A program made the position numbers and the translations under genes. Shown here in pieces: positions 44,798 through 53,493 of a stretch of 64,000 bases of DNA. The notes beneath the pieces were generated by a model. It saw nothing but the letters and a program-made list of their open reading frames with translations, searched no databases and was not told where the DNA came from. This DNA comes from an uncultured Prevotellaceae bacterium (GTDB lineage Bacteria > Bacteroidota > Bacteroidia > Bacteroidales > Muribaculaceae). Where the stretch lies: contig ONQS01000002.1 in assembly GCA_900320055.1 (NCBI GenBank), positions 62,001-126,000 of the forward strand, read 5' to 3'. Numbering within the stretch: position 1 is the stretch's first letter; the number at the start of each line of letters is the position of its first letter.

Positions 44798-46915
44798 ATG
44801 ATGAAAAGAATAGCAACGTTGTTGACGATGGCTATGGTCGTGATGATGGCCATTGCTCAGATGGCTAATCCCGTAACCTTTACGTCCCAACTTAAGACTA
44901 CCAACGGTTCCAGCGAGGGCGAGATCGTCTTCACTGGTAAAATCGACAAAGGATGGCACGTATATTCTACCAACCTGGGCGACGCCGGCCCCACCGAAGC
45001 CAGCATCACCTTCCACAAGAAGGACGGCGTGGAACCCGTGGGCAAACTCAAGCCCGTGGGCAAGGAGATCTCGCAGTTTGACGAGATGTTTGGCGCCAAG
45101 TTGCGCTATTTTGAAAATAATGTGCAGTTTGTTCAGAAGGTGAAGTTCACCAAGCCCAACTATGATATCGACGCCGACCTGGAGTATGGCGCCTGCAACG
45201 ACCAGTCGTGCCTGCCTCCTAGTGCGGTAAGTTTCAAGAAGGCTGGCAAATCGCCCGCTGTTGACGGTGAGGCCGACAAGGCCAAGGAGGGGCAGGCCGA
45301 TGCCGAGGCACTCGCCAAGGCCAAGGCCGACTCACTCGCTGCCCTGGCTGCCGCTGCAGCCGATAGCGCAGCGATGGGTGCTCCCATCGATAGTGCGGCA
45401 CTGGCCGCCCTCGACCACGACGCGCTGTGGAAGCCTGTCGTGGGCGAAATCCAAGCCATCGACGGCACTAGCAGCGGCAACAGCCGCTCACTGTGGTGGA
45501 TCTTCCTGATGGGTCTGCTAGGCGGTCTGGTGGCCTTGTTCACGCCATGCGTGTGGCCCATCATCCCCATGACGGTAAGTTTCTTCCTCAAGCGAGCCAA
45601 GGATGATAAGAAGAAAGGCATCAAGGATGCCATCACCTATGGCATCTCGATTGTGGTCATCTACCTGCTGCTGGGCTTGATCGTGACCGCGATTTTCGGT
45701 CCTAGCGCGCTGAATGCCCTGTCGACCAACGCCGTGTTCAACATCTTCCTGTGCCTGCTGCTCGTGGTCTTCGCCCTGTCGTTCTTCGGCATGTTCGAGA
45801 TCAAGTTGCCCAGCAAGTGGTCCAATGCCGTCGACAGTAAGGCCAGCAGCACCAGCGGCTTGCTGTCCATCTTCCTGATGGCCTTTACACTCGTGCTGGT
45901 GTCCTTCTCGTGCACAGGTCCCATCATCGGCTTCCTGCTGGTGGATTTCGCCACCAGCGGCAACTTCTGGGGTCCCGCCATCGGCATGCTGGGCTTCGCG
46001 TTGGCCCTGGCATTGCCCTTCACGCTGTTTGCCCTCTTCCCCTCATGGCTGAAGTCGGCCCCCAAGTCGGGCGGCTGGATGAACATCCTGAAGGTGACCC
46101 TGGGCTTCATCGAGTTGGCGTTTGCGTGCAAGTTCTTCTCGGTGGCCGACCTGGCCTATGGCTGGCACTTGATGGACCGCGAGGTGTTCCTGTGCCTGTG
46201 GATTGCCATCTTCGGCCTGCTGGGTCTGTACCTGATCGGCAAACTCAAGTTCAAGAGCGATATCGTCGAGCCTGGCGATGAGACCAAACCCATGCCTGTG
46301 ATCTGCATCATGGGTGGACTGATCTCGCTGGCCTTTGCCATCTATATGATTCCGGGCCTGTGGGGTGCACCGTGCAAGGCCGTTAGCGCCTTCTCGCCTC
46401 CCATGAACACGCAGGACTTCAACCTCAACACCAAGGAGGTGCGTGCCGCCTACACCGACTATGAGCAGGGCATGGCCGCTGCCGCTGCCGCCGGCAAACC
46501 CGTCTTTCTGGACTTCACGGGCTTCGGCTGCGTGAACTGCCGCAAGATGGAGGCTGCCGTGTGGACCGACCCCTCTGTGGCCGACAAATTGAGCAAAGAC
46601 TATGTGCTGATCTCGCTGTTTGTCGACGACAAGCGCCCGCTGCCCGAGCCCATCGAGGTGACCGAGGCCACCGGCGAGAAACGCACGCTGCGCACCATCG
46701 GCGACAAGTGGAGTTACCTGCAGCGCTACAAGTTCGGCAGCAACACGCAGCCGTTCTATGTGTGCGTCGACCCGCAGGGCAATGCCTTGAGCGGCTCGTT
46801 CAGTTACAAGGAGGACGTGCCCGCCTTCCTCGACTTCCTGGATGGCGGCCTGACCCAGTTCAAGGAAGGCTTCGACAAAAAGATGCAAGAGATCGAGGAG
46901 ACTTTGTATCCATAA
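44798..46915 (+). CDS. dsbD: Thiol:disulfide interchange protein DsbD
   Basis: The product (about 705 residues) moves reducing power from cytosolic thioredoxin to the periplasm. It has a signal peptide, a periplasmic N-terminal domain with the cysteine pair C133/C138 (YGACNDQSCLPP), an Ala/Asp-rich linker, an eight-helix membrane domain with C251 (CVWPIIPMTVSFF) and C372 (FSCTGPIIGFLL), and a C-terminal thioredoxin domain with C578/C581 (FTGFGCVNCRKM). All three cysteine pairs are present, so the relay is complete. It starts at 44798 or 44801 because the upstream in-frame codons precede the -7 box. The neighbouring block encodes TlpA-like proteins and TrxB, its likely partners. Confidence 0.93.
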   Translation: MMKRIATLLTMAMVVMMAIAQMANPVTFTSQLKTTNGSSEGEIVFTGKIDKGWHVYSTNLGDAGPTEASITFHKKDGVEPVGKLKPVGKEISQFDEMFGAKLRYFENNVQFVQKVKFTKPNYDIDADLEYGACNDQSCLPPSAVSFKKAGKSPAVDGEADKAKEGQADAEALAKAKADSLAALAAAAADSAAMGAPIDSAALAALDHDALWKPVVGEIQAIDGTSSGNSRSLWWIFLMGLLGGLVALFTPCVWPIIPMTVSFFLKRAKDDKKKGIKDAITYGISIVVIYLLLGLIVTAIFGPSALNALSTNAVFNIFLCLLLVVFALSFFGMFEIKLPSKWSNAVDSKASSTSGLLSIFLMAFTLVLVSFSCTGPIIGFLLVDFATSGNFWGPAIGMLGFALALALPFTLFALFPSWLKSAPKSGGWMNILKVTLGFIELAFACKFFSVADLAYGWHLMDREVFLCLWIAIFGLLGLYLIGKLKFKSDIVEPGDETKPMPVICIMGGLISLAFAIYMIPGLWGAPCKAVSAFSPPMNTQDFNLNTKEVRAAYTDYEQGMAAAAAAGKPVFLDFTGFGCVNCRKMEAAVWTDPSVADKLSKDYVLISLFVDDKRPLPEPIEVTEATGEKRTLRTIGDKWSYLQRYKFGSNTQPFYVCVDPQGNALSGSFSYKEDVPAFLDFLDGGLTQFKEGFDKKMQEIEETLYP

Positions 46916-46948
46916 TATGAGTTCAAACAGTTTTCACATAGAAAACAC

Positions 46949-46966
46949 ACCGCCCAAACGGGCGGT
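46949..46966 (+). terminator. Terminator after dsbD
   Basis: Stem ACCGCCC / GGGCGGT with an AAAC loop, followed by TTATATAATA, 33 nt after the stop codon. Confidence 0.75.
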
Positions 46967-47027
46967 TTATATAATAGAAACAGGCAATATCGTTTCATAG
47001 AAAAACAACCTACTGACATAAAGAAAT

Positions 47028-48317
47028 ATGATCGAGAAAAGTATTAGAGAGCAGATTATCGCGTTGATGAAACGTGAGGTGGTTCCTGCCGTGGGCTGTA
47101 CCGAGCCTATGGCAGTGGCCCTGTGCGTGAGCCGCGCCACCGAGGCCCTGGGTTGCCGACCCGAGAAAATCACCGCCCTGTTGAGCGCCAACATCCTCAA
47201 GAACGCCATGGGCGTGGGCATTCCTGGCACAGGCATGATAGGCCTGCCCATCGCCATCGCCCTGGGCGCCCTCATCGGCAAGAGTGAATACCAACTCGAG
47301 GTCATCAAGGATGTGTGTCCCGAAGCCATCGAGCAGGGCAAACAGTACATCAACGAGGGCCGCATCGACATCCGGTTGAAACAGGGCAACTGCGACAAAC
47401 TCTATATCGAAATCTTGTGCGAGGGCGGCGGGCACACGGCCAGCGCCATCATCCAAGGCTCCCACACCCACTTTGTGCGCGTGGCCCGCGACAACGAGGT
47501 GCTGCTCGACGAGCAGGCCGGCCACAGCAGCGACTGTGATGAGGGCGATATCGCATTAAACCTGCGACTGGTCTATGACTTTGCCCTAGAGGCTCCCATC
47601 GACGAGATACGCTTCATCCTCGAGACCCGCGACTATAACCTTAAGGCCGCCCAAGAGTCGCTCAAGGGCAACTACGGCCATTGCCTGGGCAAGACCTTGG
47701 ACAGGCCGCTCAGCCACGGCATCTTTGGCAACACCATTTTCTCTCGCATCCTCTCCAAGACCGCCCTGGCCTGCGATGCCCGTATGGGCGGCGCCCTCAT
47801 CCCCGTCATGAGCAATAGTGGCTCGGGCAATCAGGGCATCTGCGCTACCAATCCCGTGGCCGTCTATGCCCTCGAGAACGAGAACACCGAGGAAGAGACC
47901 ATCCGCGCCCTCACGCTAAGTCACCTGACTGCCATCTACATCAAGCAGAGTCTGGGCAAACTGAGTGCCTTGTGCGGCTGCGTGGTGGCCTCGATCGGCA
48001 GCAGTTGCGGCATCACCTACCTGATGGGCGGCGACTTTGACCGCATCTGCTTTGCCGTCAAGAACATGATCGCCAACCTCACGGGCATGATCTGTGACGG
48101 CGCCAAGCCCAGTTGCGCGCTGAAGATCACCTCGGGCGTCTCGACCGCCCTGCTCAGTGCCGTGCTGGCCATGGAAGGCCGCCATGTCACCAGTGCCGAG
48201 GGCATCATCGACGATGATGTGGACCGCTCGATCCGCAACCTGACCAGCATCGGTGCCGATGCGATGTGCGCTACCGACAAGATGGTACTGGACATCATGA
48301 CCGGCAAGGATTGCTGA
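47028..48317 (+). CDS. cyuA: L-cysteine desulfidase family protein (UPF0597)
   Basis: The 429-residue cytosolic protein belongs to the UPF0597/CyuA family, in which an Fe-S cluster helps split cysteine to pyruvate, sulfide and ammonia. The conserved GCTEP (Cys24) lies in VVPAVGCTEPMAVAL; further cluster cysteines are in the C-terminal third (LCGCVVASIGSSCGITYL and MICDGAKPSCALK). GVGIPGTGMIGLPIA and NSGSGNQGICATNPV are family stretches. It is a separate unit after dsbD. Related proteins use other amino acids, so cysteine is the likely but not certain substrate. Confidence 0.88.
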   Translation: MIEKSIREQIIALMKREVVPAVGCTEPMAVALCVSRATEALGCRPEKITALLSANILKNAMGVGIPGTGMIGLPIAIALGALIGKSEYQLEVIKDVCPEAIEQGKQYINEGRIDIRLKQGNCDKLYIEILCEGGGHTASAIIQGSHTHFVRVARDNEVLLDEQAGHSSDCDEGDIALNLRLVYDFALEAPIDEIRFILETRDYNLKAAQESLKGNYGHCLGKTLDRPLSHGIFGNTIFSRILSKTALACDARMGGALIPVMSNSGSGNQGICATNPVAVYALENENTEEETIRALTLSHLTAIYIKQSLGKLSALCGCVVASIGSSCGITYLMGGDFDRICFAVKNMIANLTGMICDGAKPSCALKITSGVSTALLSAVLAMEGRHVTSAEGIIDDDVDRSIRNLTSIGADAMCATDKMVLDIMTGKDC

Positions 48318-48366
48318 GGTCAGAGGTTAGTGAGTTATCAATCCCGACAATATCAAAGCAACAAAG

Positions 48367-48396
48367 GCCGTTACAATCCTTGCGGATTATAACGGC
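48367..48396. terminator. Bidirectional terminator between cyuA and rpmH
   Basis: A 13-bp stem with one mismatch (GCCGTTACAATCC, 48367-48379, with GGATTATAACGGC, 48384-48396) lies between convergent genes. Confidence 0.75.
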
Positions 48397-48451
48397 TTGA
48401 TGCTTTGTAGAGTAGCGGGCTCTAGACCCGCAACGTCACTTACAAGCGGGA

Positions 48452-48604
48452 TTACTTGTAAACGGTATCGCTTACAGTGAGGCTGTAACGACCCTTAGCG
48501 CGGCGACGAGCCAAGACCTTGCGGCCGTCGGCGGTGCGCATGCGATGACGGAAGCCATGCTTGTTGGCTTTCTTGCGGTTCGAGGGTTGGAATGTTCTTT
48601 TCAT
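48452..48604 (-). CDS. rpmH: 50S ribosomal protein L34
   Basis: A 50-residue frame on the minus strand reads [20 protein letters not shown] and continues [20 protein letters not shown] before ending [10 protein letters not shown]. This is a full-length L34, a basic protein of the large ribosomal subunit. It is too short for a 60-residue cut-off and is easily missed. It is divergent from efp; a TAATTTTG box lies at 48664-48657. Confidence 0.97.
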   Translation of the reverse strand: MKRTFQPSNRKKANKHGFRHRMRTADGRKVLARRRAKGRYSLTVSDTVYK

Positions 48605-48656
48605 TTCTTATCTCTGTTTTTTTAGTTGTTCCGAAAATTTTTCGCAAAATGCGGTG

Positions 48657-48664
48657 CAAAATTA
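48657..48664 (-). promoter_or_regulatory. -7 box of rpmH
   Basis: TAATTTTG read on the minus strand, 52 nt before the ATG; the -33 element is weak. Confidence 0.55.
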
Positions 48665-48714
48665 GTCCTTTTTTTCAAATTACACAAGAGTAAACGCATT
48701 TTTGCAGAAAAGTT

Positions 48715-48745
48715 TTTGTTTTTTTTCTCAAAATCACTACTTTTG
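48715..48745 (+). promoter_or_regulatory. Promoter of efp
   Basis: TTTG at 48715-48718, 19 nt, TACTTTTG at 48738-48745; the leader to the ATG at 48812 is about 60 nt. Confidence 0.8.
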
Positions 48746-48811
48746 CACCCACAAACGACTGAGAACAAACAACATTTATATAAAACAATAGCATAACTAC
48801 ATTACAAGATT

Positions 48812-49375
48812 ATGATTAATGCTCAAGACATCAAGAACGGAACGTGCATCCGCTTGGACGGCGATCTGTATTTCTGCATCGAATTCCTTCATGTAAAGCC
48901 CGGTAAGGGTAACACCTTTATGCGCACCAAGTTGAAAAACGTGGTTGACGGCCGCGTGCTGGAGCGTCGCTTCAACATCGGTGAGAAACTCGAGGACGTG
49001 CGCGTAGAGCGTCGCCCCTATCAGTACCTGTACATGGACGGCCAGGACGCTATGTTCATGAACAACGAGACCTTTGAGCAAATCCCCATCAGCAAGGAGA
49101 TGATTACCGGCGCCGACTTTATGAAGGAAGGTGACATCGTTGAGGTTGTCAGCGACGCTTCGACCGAGACCGTGCTCTTTGCCGAGATGCCCATCAAGAC
49201 TCAACTGAAGATCACCTACACCGAGCCTGGTGTGAAAGGCGACACCGCCACCAACACTTTGAAGCCCGCCACCGTCGAGACCGGCGCCACCGTACGCGTG
49301 CCCCTGTTCATCGACACCGACGAGATCATCGAGGTTGACACCCGCGACGGCAGTTATCAGGGTCGCGTGAGGTAA
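48812..49375 (+). CDS. efp: Elongation factor P
   Basis: The 187-residue protein has three beta-barrel domains and relieves ribosome stalling at polyproline. The tip loop is [12 protein letters not shown] with Lys32 at the position that is modified in E. coli; no modification enzyme gene is seen in this window. The C-terminal domain ends [19 protein letters not shown], typical of the family. It is divergent from rpmH, as in other Bacteroidales. Confidence 0.97.
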   Translation: MINAQDIKNGTCIRLDGDLYFCIEFLHVKPGKGNTFMRTKLKNVVDGRVLERRFNIGEKLEDVRVERRPYQYLYMDGQDAMFMNNETFEQIPISKEMITGADFMKEGDIVEVVSDASTETVLFAEMPIKTQLKITYTEPGVKGDTATNTLKPATVETGATVRVPLFIDTDEIIEVDTRDGSYQGRVR

Positions 49376-49401
49376 TCGCCCCACCCTGCTGACAGCATAC
49401 A

Positions 49402-49433
49402 CAAGGGACGCTCCATCGACGGGGCGTCCCTTG
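49402..49433. terminator. Bidirectional terminator after efp
   Basis: A 13-bp stem with one G-T pair (CAAGGGACGCTCC with GGGGCGTCCCTTG) and outer ACAGCA/TGCTGT pairing lies between convergent genes. Confidence 0.8.
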
Positions 49434-49489
49434 CTGTTATCTCACTCACTTGCCGTGCTTGCCTATGGACAGCACCCAGATCATGAGGG

Positions 49490-49990
49490 CTAGATCTTCT
49501 TGAGGATCCAAGGCAGAGGCTCGAGTATCTTGAGGCAGACTTTCTGATCAATGCCACGGAGCAAGGCTGCGGCATCGCCACTATTGTCAAACCCCTGCAG
49601 CACCACATAGTATTGCTTGTCCTTGCCGCCAAACAGGACGTAACTGCCCTTGTAGCCGCACTCCTCGCGCAAGCGGTCGCGGTAACTCTTGGCGTTGATG
49701 CGCTGCGAGAAGGTGGCCACCACCACGTTATAGTCGCTGGCCTGATCGGTCGAGTCGATAGCAACGGTGGCATTGACATAGACCATCCTGACGCTGTCGC
49801 CATTGATGACGTGGGTGTAACGCTGACGCTCGGCTTCGATCTTGGCATAAGTCTCGGCACTGATACCCGTCTTGCGCCGTTCGACGGCCTTCTCGTAGGC
49901 CTCGCGGTAGTTCTTCTCACTGCTATGGCATGACGTGAACATCATGCCCGCCATCAGCACTGCACCAATTATATATAATGTCTTTTTCAT
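49490..49990 (-). CDS. SPOR-domain lipoprotein
   Basis: The product from ATG 49990 (MKKTLYIIGAVLMAGMMFTS) has 166 residues with a lipoprotein signal ending FTSC. A helical charged stretch (YREAYEKAVERRKTGIS) precedes a SPOR-like domain (about 75-140): YNVVVATFSQRINAKSYRDR, then YYVVLQGFDNSGDAAALLRG. SPOR domains bind denuded peptidoglycan at division sites. The ATG at 49990 is preferred over codons up to 50008 because it gives a clean signal. The gene lies 28 bp after the phosphodiesterase gene. Confidence 0.75.
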   Translation of the reverse strand: MKKTLYIIGAVLMAGMMFTSCHSSEKNYREAYEKAVERRKTGISAETYAKIEAERQRYTHVINGDSVRMVYVNATVAIDSTDQASDYNVVVATFSQRINAKSYRDRLREECGYKGSYVLFGGKDKQYYVVLQGFDNSGDAAALLRGIDQKVCLKILEPLPWILKKI

Positions 49991-50018
49991 CTCTCGTCTC
50001 ATTAACACTGGTTTCTAA

Positions 50019-50513
50019 TCATTTGCCCAACTCTATGACCTGGGCATGTGTGATATTGCCCTGATCGAGCGTGAGTGTGACTAGGGTACGCACCACCTGC
50101 CAGCCCTGCACACCGGCTGCACCCGGATTGACCACCAGGCAACCCAAGGCACGGTCGGGCATGACCTTGAGGATGTGGCTATGGCCGCACACAAACAGTT
50201 TGGGACGCGACAATTCCAGCCGCGACTTGATGCCAGGTGCATACTTGCCCGGATAACCGCCGATATGGGTCATCACCACCTTGACGCCCTCGACCTCAAA
50301 GATTTCCATGTCCTTGAAACGGCGCCTGAGGCTGGCTCCATCCACATTGCCCGCCACTGCACGAAAAACCGGAGCAATGGCTTCCAGCCTGTCGGCCAGG
50401 TCATCGCTACCGATGTCGCCGGCATGCCATATCTCGTCGCAGTCGGCAAAGTGCTCGGCATAGCGGTCGTCCCACCACGCATGCGTGTCACTGATGATAC
50501 CTATCTTCTTCAT
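50019..50513 (-). CDS. YfcE/MJ0936-type metallophosphoesterase
   Basis: The 164-residue cytosolic protein has the calcineurin-like metal-binding motifs: GIISDTHAWWDDRY (Asp9, His11), WHAGDIGSDDLAD, AVAGNVDG, VVMTHIGGYPG and FVCGHSHILKV. Members hydrolyse phosphodiesters such as bis-p-nitrophenyl phosphate; the natural substrate is often unknown. It precedes a SPOR lipoprotein gene by 28 bp. Confidence 0.9.
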   Translation of the reverse strand: MKKIGIISDTHAWWDDRYAEHFADCDEIWHAGDIGSDDLADRLEAIAPVFRAVAGNVDGASLRRRFKDMEIFEVEGVKVVMTHIGGYPGKYAPGIKSRLELSRPKLFVCGHSHILKVMPDRALGCLVVNPGAAGVQGWQVVRTLVTLTLDQGNITHAQVIELGK

Positions 50514-50699
50514 TGTCGTTGGTGTGTAAGGCGGGAATGCCGCCTTGCTGTTTGATCACATTGTATTAACGAGGGCTTGTGCGCTTTATTGCACAGCCGA
50601 TATTCTAAGAGACTGGCCTCGCAAGCCACCCAACGTGTTAAAAAAGCCTAAATTAGCGATTTTATTTGAATCAGTTAGCCGGAAATGCCATTGTTTTGT

Positions 50700-50707
50700 T
50701 AATTTTG
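50700..50707 (+). promoter_or_regulatory. -7 box of the small HTH gene
   Basis: TAATTTTG lies 30 nt before the ATG at 50738; no TTTG stands at the correct distance. The 50514-50699 part of the divergent gap shows no gene. Confidence 0.45.
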
Positions 50708-50737
50708 CCCATTCAAGTGCAAAACTTCTAAACATTG

Positions 50738-50965
50738 ATGGGGAAAAGATGCATTCACATAGGAAATGAGATACACAAAGAGTTAATAAGCCAAAGGCGC
50801 AGCGTATCATGGCTCTCCAACCAGTTGGGGTGTAACCGCACCAACATTTACAACATCTTTAACCGCGAGAGCATAAACACCGACTTGCTATTACAGATCT
50901 GCACCTCACTGCACAGGGATTTCTTTGCGCTATACTCTCAACAATTCAACGAGGACCAACAGTAA
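50738..50965 (+). CDS. Small XRE-type helix-turn-helix protein
   Basis: The 75-residue protein from ATG 50738 (MGKRCIHIGNEIHKELISQR) has a helix-turn-helix: RRSVSWLSNQLGCNRTNIYN followed by IFNRESINTDLLLQIC. It ends in a short tail. It is all DNA-binding domain and probably acts as a dimeric regulator. No target is apparent. Its codon and base composition is more A/T-rich than its neighbours, which may point to transfer. No toxin partner is beside it. Confidence 0.75.
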   Translation: MGKRCIHIGNEIHKELISQRRSVSWLSNQLGCNRTNIYNIFNRESINTDLLLQICTSLHRDFFALYSQQFNEDQQ

Positions 50966-51390
50966 CACAGGCCACTCGACTCAACCGTGACGTCTGATCA
51001 GCACCCGACTGAATCAGACCGCATATGTTACGCACTACAGCCTGCCCACACACGGGATAATGAGTGGGGGCAAGCAGGGGGTATTGCAAAACTCAGACAG
51101 CAAACATGAGGTCGCGCTGCGTGCAAGAACCTTTAGTTCGGCGTAGCCAAATTTCACAAAATTATAGGAAACGATATAGCAGTTGACCCTGAAACGTTTT
51201 TTTAATGCTAATTTCGCTAATCAAGTGAATTTCATGAATTTATATTTAAAATTCGCATCATTCGCATTAGCCCCGCAGGGTTTGGGCCATCTTCCACATC
51301 ATTGCCAAATTAGATATAAAGTCATTGGTGTCCGGAGTAGTTTCAGTGCTGCTGTTGAATGCAGGGCAACGCCAAGGCGTGGCACCCATA
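50966..51390. other. Gene-free stretch with an intergenic repeat and an A/T-rich block
   Basis: No gene is supported. It holds repeat copy 2 (51055-51088) and an A/T-rich block (about 51196-51290) in which GCTAATTTCGCTAAT-type and ATTCGCATTAGC sequences mirror each other imperfectly. Confidence 0.6.
51055..51088 (+). repeat. Dispersed intergenic repeat, copy 2
   Basis: AATGAGTGGGGG followed by CAAGCAGGGGGTATTGCAA; it matches copy 1 (29652-29689) with four base changes and a 3-nt gap. Confidence 0.65.
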
Positions 51391-51425
51391 AAAAAACCCC
51401 CGCCTCCTGAACACCAGGGGCGGGG
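51391..51425 (-). terminator. Terminator of the pfp transcript
   Basis: A GC-rich stem (about 51398-51409 with 51415-51425) is followed by at least six T on the minus strand. It lies 105 nt after the pfp stop codon; between them is another hairpin (51502-51517, GGCGCCC with GGGCACC). Confidence 0.8.
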
Positions 51426-51530
51426 AGCAAGCCGTTTAGAAGTTAAACTATATACTTAAAGTCCTGCGGGGTAGCCCGAGACGATAAGCCGAATCAAGGG
51501 AGGCGCCCAAGGGCACCATCCGATTTGCCA

Positions 51531-53189
51531 TCACTTGCCGAACTGCTCAAAGAAGAGCGTGTAGGAAATCTTGTCGACCAATTCCTCGGGACCGAAGAAC
51601 TGGATAGGTCCAGGATAGATGTAGCAGGTCTCCAGGGCCCACTTCTCACGATTCTCGACAAAGTGTTTGAAGGGTGCGCCTTCGAGGTCGACAAGCGCCT
51701 TGCGGATCACGGGCTTGTCTTTACCAGAGCGACGCTCCATGTTCATCATCATGGTGATAGGCACACCACAGGCCACCCAATCCTGAGCCTTGCGTCCCAG
51801 GTGGGTGATGGCCGACATATAGCCGGTAGCGCCCACAAAGATGAGGTGGGAAGCATTGTAGCCGAGCGAGTAGCAGTAGTCGGCATCAAAGTTGGAGGGG
51901 AAGGAGCAACGTCCCTCATAACCGAAGAAGTGGTGCTGCGTCTTGAACTTCACGCGGTCGATCTCGCCAGCCTCCATCCGCAGGTCCAGCACATGGCCTA
52001 CCATGCGGCTGAGCAGTCGCTCCGACTCGATCTGCGACACCAGCACATTGCCGTGCTCGTCGCGGTCGAGGGTCAACTGGCGGGCCACATCGTCGGGCAG
52101 GGAGTCATAGACGGCCCTGTTCTCCTCACCGAGGTGCTCGCGCACAAATTTGGTCTGAGCCTCATCACGCAGGCTTGAGATCTCGGGATGCTTGGTCATC
52201 ATCTCGTTGAGTTCTGCGATCAGTTTCTTCATCGTGGGCACAAACTCGACGATGCCTTCGGGCACGAGCACAGTGCCGTAGTCCATGCCCATGTCGTGAC
52301 GCTTCAGCACGATGTCGGCAATCTCCTCGGCAATGTCATGCAGGGTCATGTTGCGAGCCTCTACCTCCTCACTGATGATGCAGTAGTTGGGGCGGGTCTG
52401 CAGGGCGCACTCGAGTGCGATGTGCGATGCCGAGCGTCCCATCAGTTTCATGAAGTGCCAGTACTTCTTGGCCGAGTTGCAGTCACGTGCCACATTACCG
52501 ATCAACTCGCTGTAGACCTTGGTAGCCGTGTCAAAGCCGAATGAAATCTCGATATGGTCGTTCTTGAGGTCGCCATCGATGGTCTTGGGGACACCGATTA
52601 CCTGGACGCCAGCATCATGAGCCTTGTAATACTCGGCAAGCACTGCGGCATTGGTATTGCTGTCGTCACCACCGATGATGACCACAGCGGTAATATTGAG
52701 TTCACGGAGGATATTCAATCCAGCCTCGAACTGCTCAGGGCTCTCGAGTTTGGTACGGCCCGAACCGATGATGTCAAAGCCACCGGTGTTGCGGTACTGC
52801 TCGATAACGTCCTCGGTGAGTTCACGATAACGGTGCTTAACCAAACCGTTGGGGCCACCCAAGAAGCCATACAGACGGCAATACTTGTTCAGAGCCTTGA
52901 TACCATCATAGAGGCCACAAATCACATTGTGTCCACCGGGAGCCTGACCGCCACTGAGGATCACGCCCACGTTGAAGGGCTTCTCGGGCGGCATCGCCGA
53001 GTCGTCACGCTCAAAAGTGAGTTCGGGCATTCCATAGGTGCAGGGGAAGAGGGCTTGGATAGCCTCTTGGTCTGCAACCGACTGAGTGGGCTCGCCCTCG
53101 ACCGCACGCACCGGGCACCGAAGTGTTGCGGGCAGTTTGGGTCTGTAAGTCAGCCTCATATTCTCCAGATAACTCTTATTGTCTGTCAT
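51531..53189 (-). CDS. pfp: Diphosphate--fructose-6-phosphate 1-phosphotransferase
   Basis: The 552-residue enzyme phosphorylates fructose 6-phosphate with pyrophosphate, a reversible glycolytic step. It has ILSGGQAPGGHNVICG (about 78-92), GGDDSNTNA (173-181), in which the second Asp marks PPi rather than ATP use, and PKTIDGDLKN (201-210) with the catalytic Asp. The long-form length (about 550) matches plant-beta and Bacteroides PPi-PFKs. It has a separate transcript with a terminator at 51391-51425. Confidence 0.95.
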   Translation of the reverse strand: MTDNKSYLENMRLTYRPKLPATLRCPVRAVEGEPTQSVADQEAIQALFPCTYGMPELTFERDDSAMPPEKPFNVGVILSGGQAPGGHNVICGLYDGIKALNKYCRLYGFLGGPNGLVKHRYRELTEDVIEQYRNTGGFDIIGSGRTKLESPEQFEAGLNILRELNITAVVIIGGDDSNTNAAVLAEYYKAHDAGVQVIGVPKTIDGDLKNDHIEISFGFDTATKVYSELIGNVARDCNSAKKYWHFMKLMGRSASHIALECALQTRPNYCIISEEVEARNMTLHDIAEEIADIVLKRHDMGMDYGTVLVPEGIVEFVPTMKKLIAELNEMMTKHPEISSLRDEAQTKFVREHLGEENRAVYDSLPDDVARQLTLDRDEHGNVLVSQIESERLLSRMVGHVLDLRMEAGEIDRVKFKTQHHFFGYEGRCSFPSNFDADYCYSLGYNASHLIFVGATGYMSAITHLGRKAQDWVACGVPITMMMNMERRSGKDKPVIRKALVDLEGAPFKHFVENREKWALETCYIYPGPIQFFGPEELVDKISYTLFFEQFGK

Positions 53190-53493
53190 GTTGTTGATGA
53201 AATATTAAATGGTTTGTATAAACGTTCACAATCTTTTTCACGGCTACAAAAGTACTGCTTATTTGTCACGCATACATCATAAAACCCTAACAATTTTTCG
53301 ATTTATCAAGCCCTATTTAGAATTTTTGACACTTTCGGACCAAAAACTGATGATTTTTTGGCTTCAGCATCGCGTTTGTTCTGATTTTTCATCTTTTTCG
53401 ACCGATTGTTTGGCATGTTATGAAAAACTTAGTAACTTCGCCATTCAAAACTCAACCAAGTTTTCAATTACGACCATAATAAACGACCGCTAT
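53190..53493. promoter_or_regulatory. Divergent promoter region between pfp and rmlA
   Basis: A TACTTTTG box on the minus strand (53254-53247) serves pfp. For rmlA, TTTG (53409-53412), 20 nt and TAACTTCG (53433-53440, one mismatch) fit the consensus. No gene is seen between. Confidence 0.6.

Noticed and set aside
50514-50737. A tRNA-like segment in the gap upstream of the HTH gene
   Set aside because: No cloverleaf or T-loop consensus can be built; no tRNA was found anywhere in the window.
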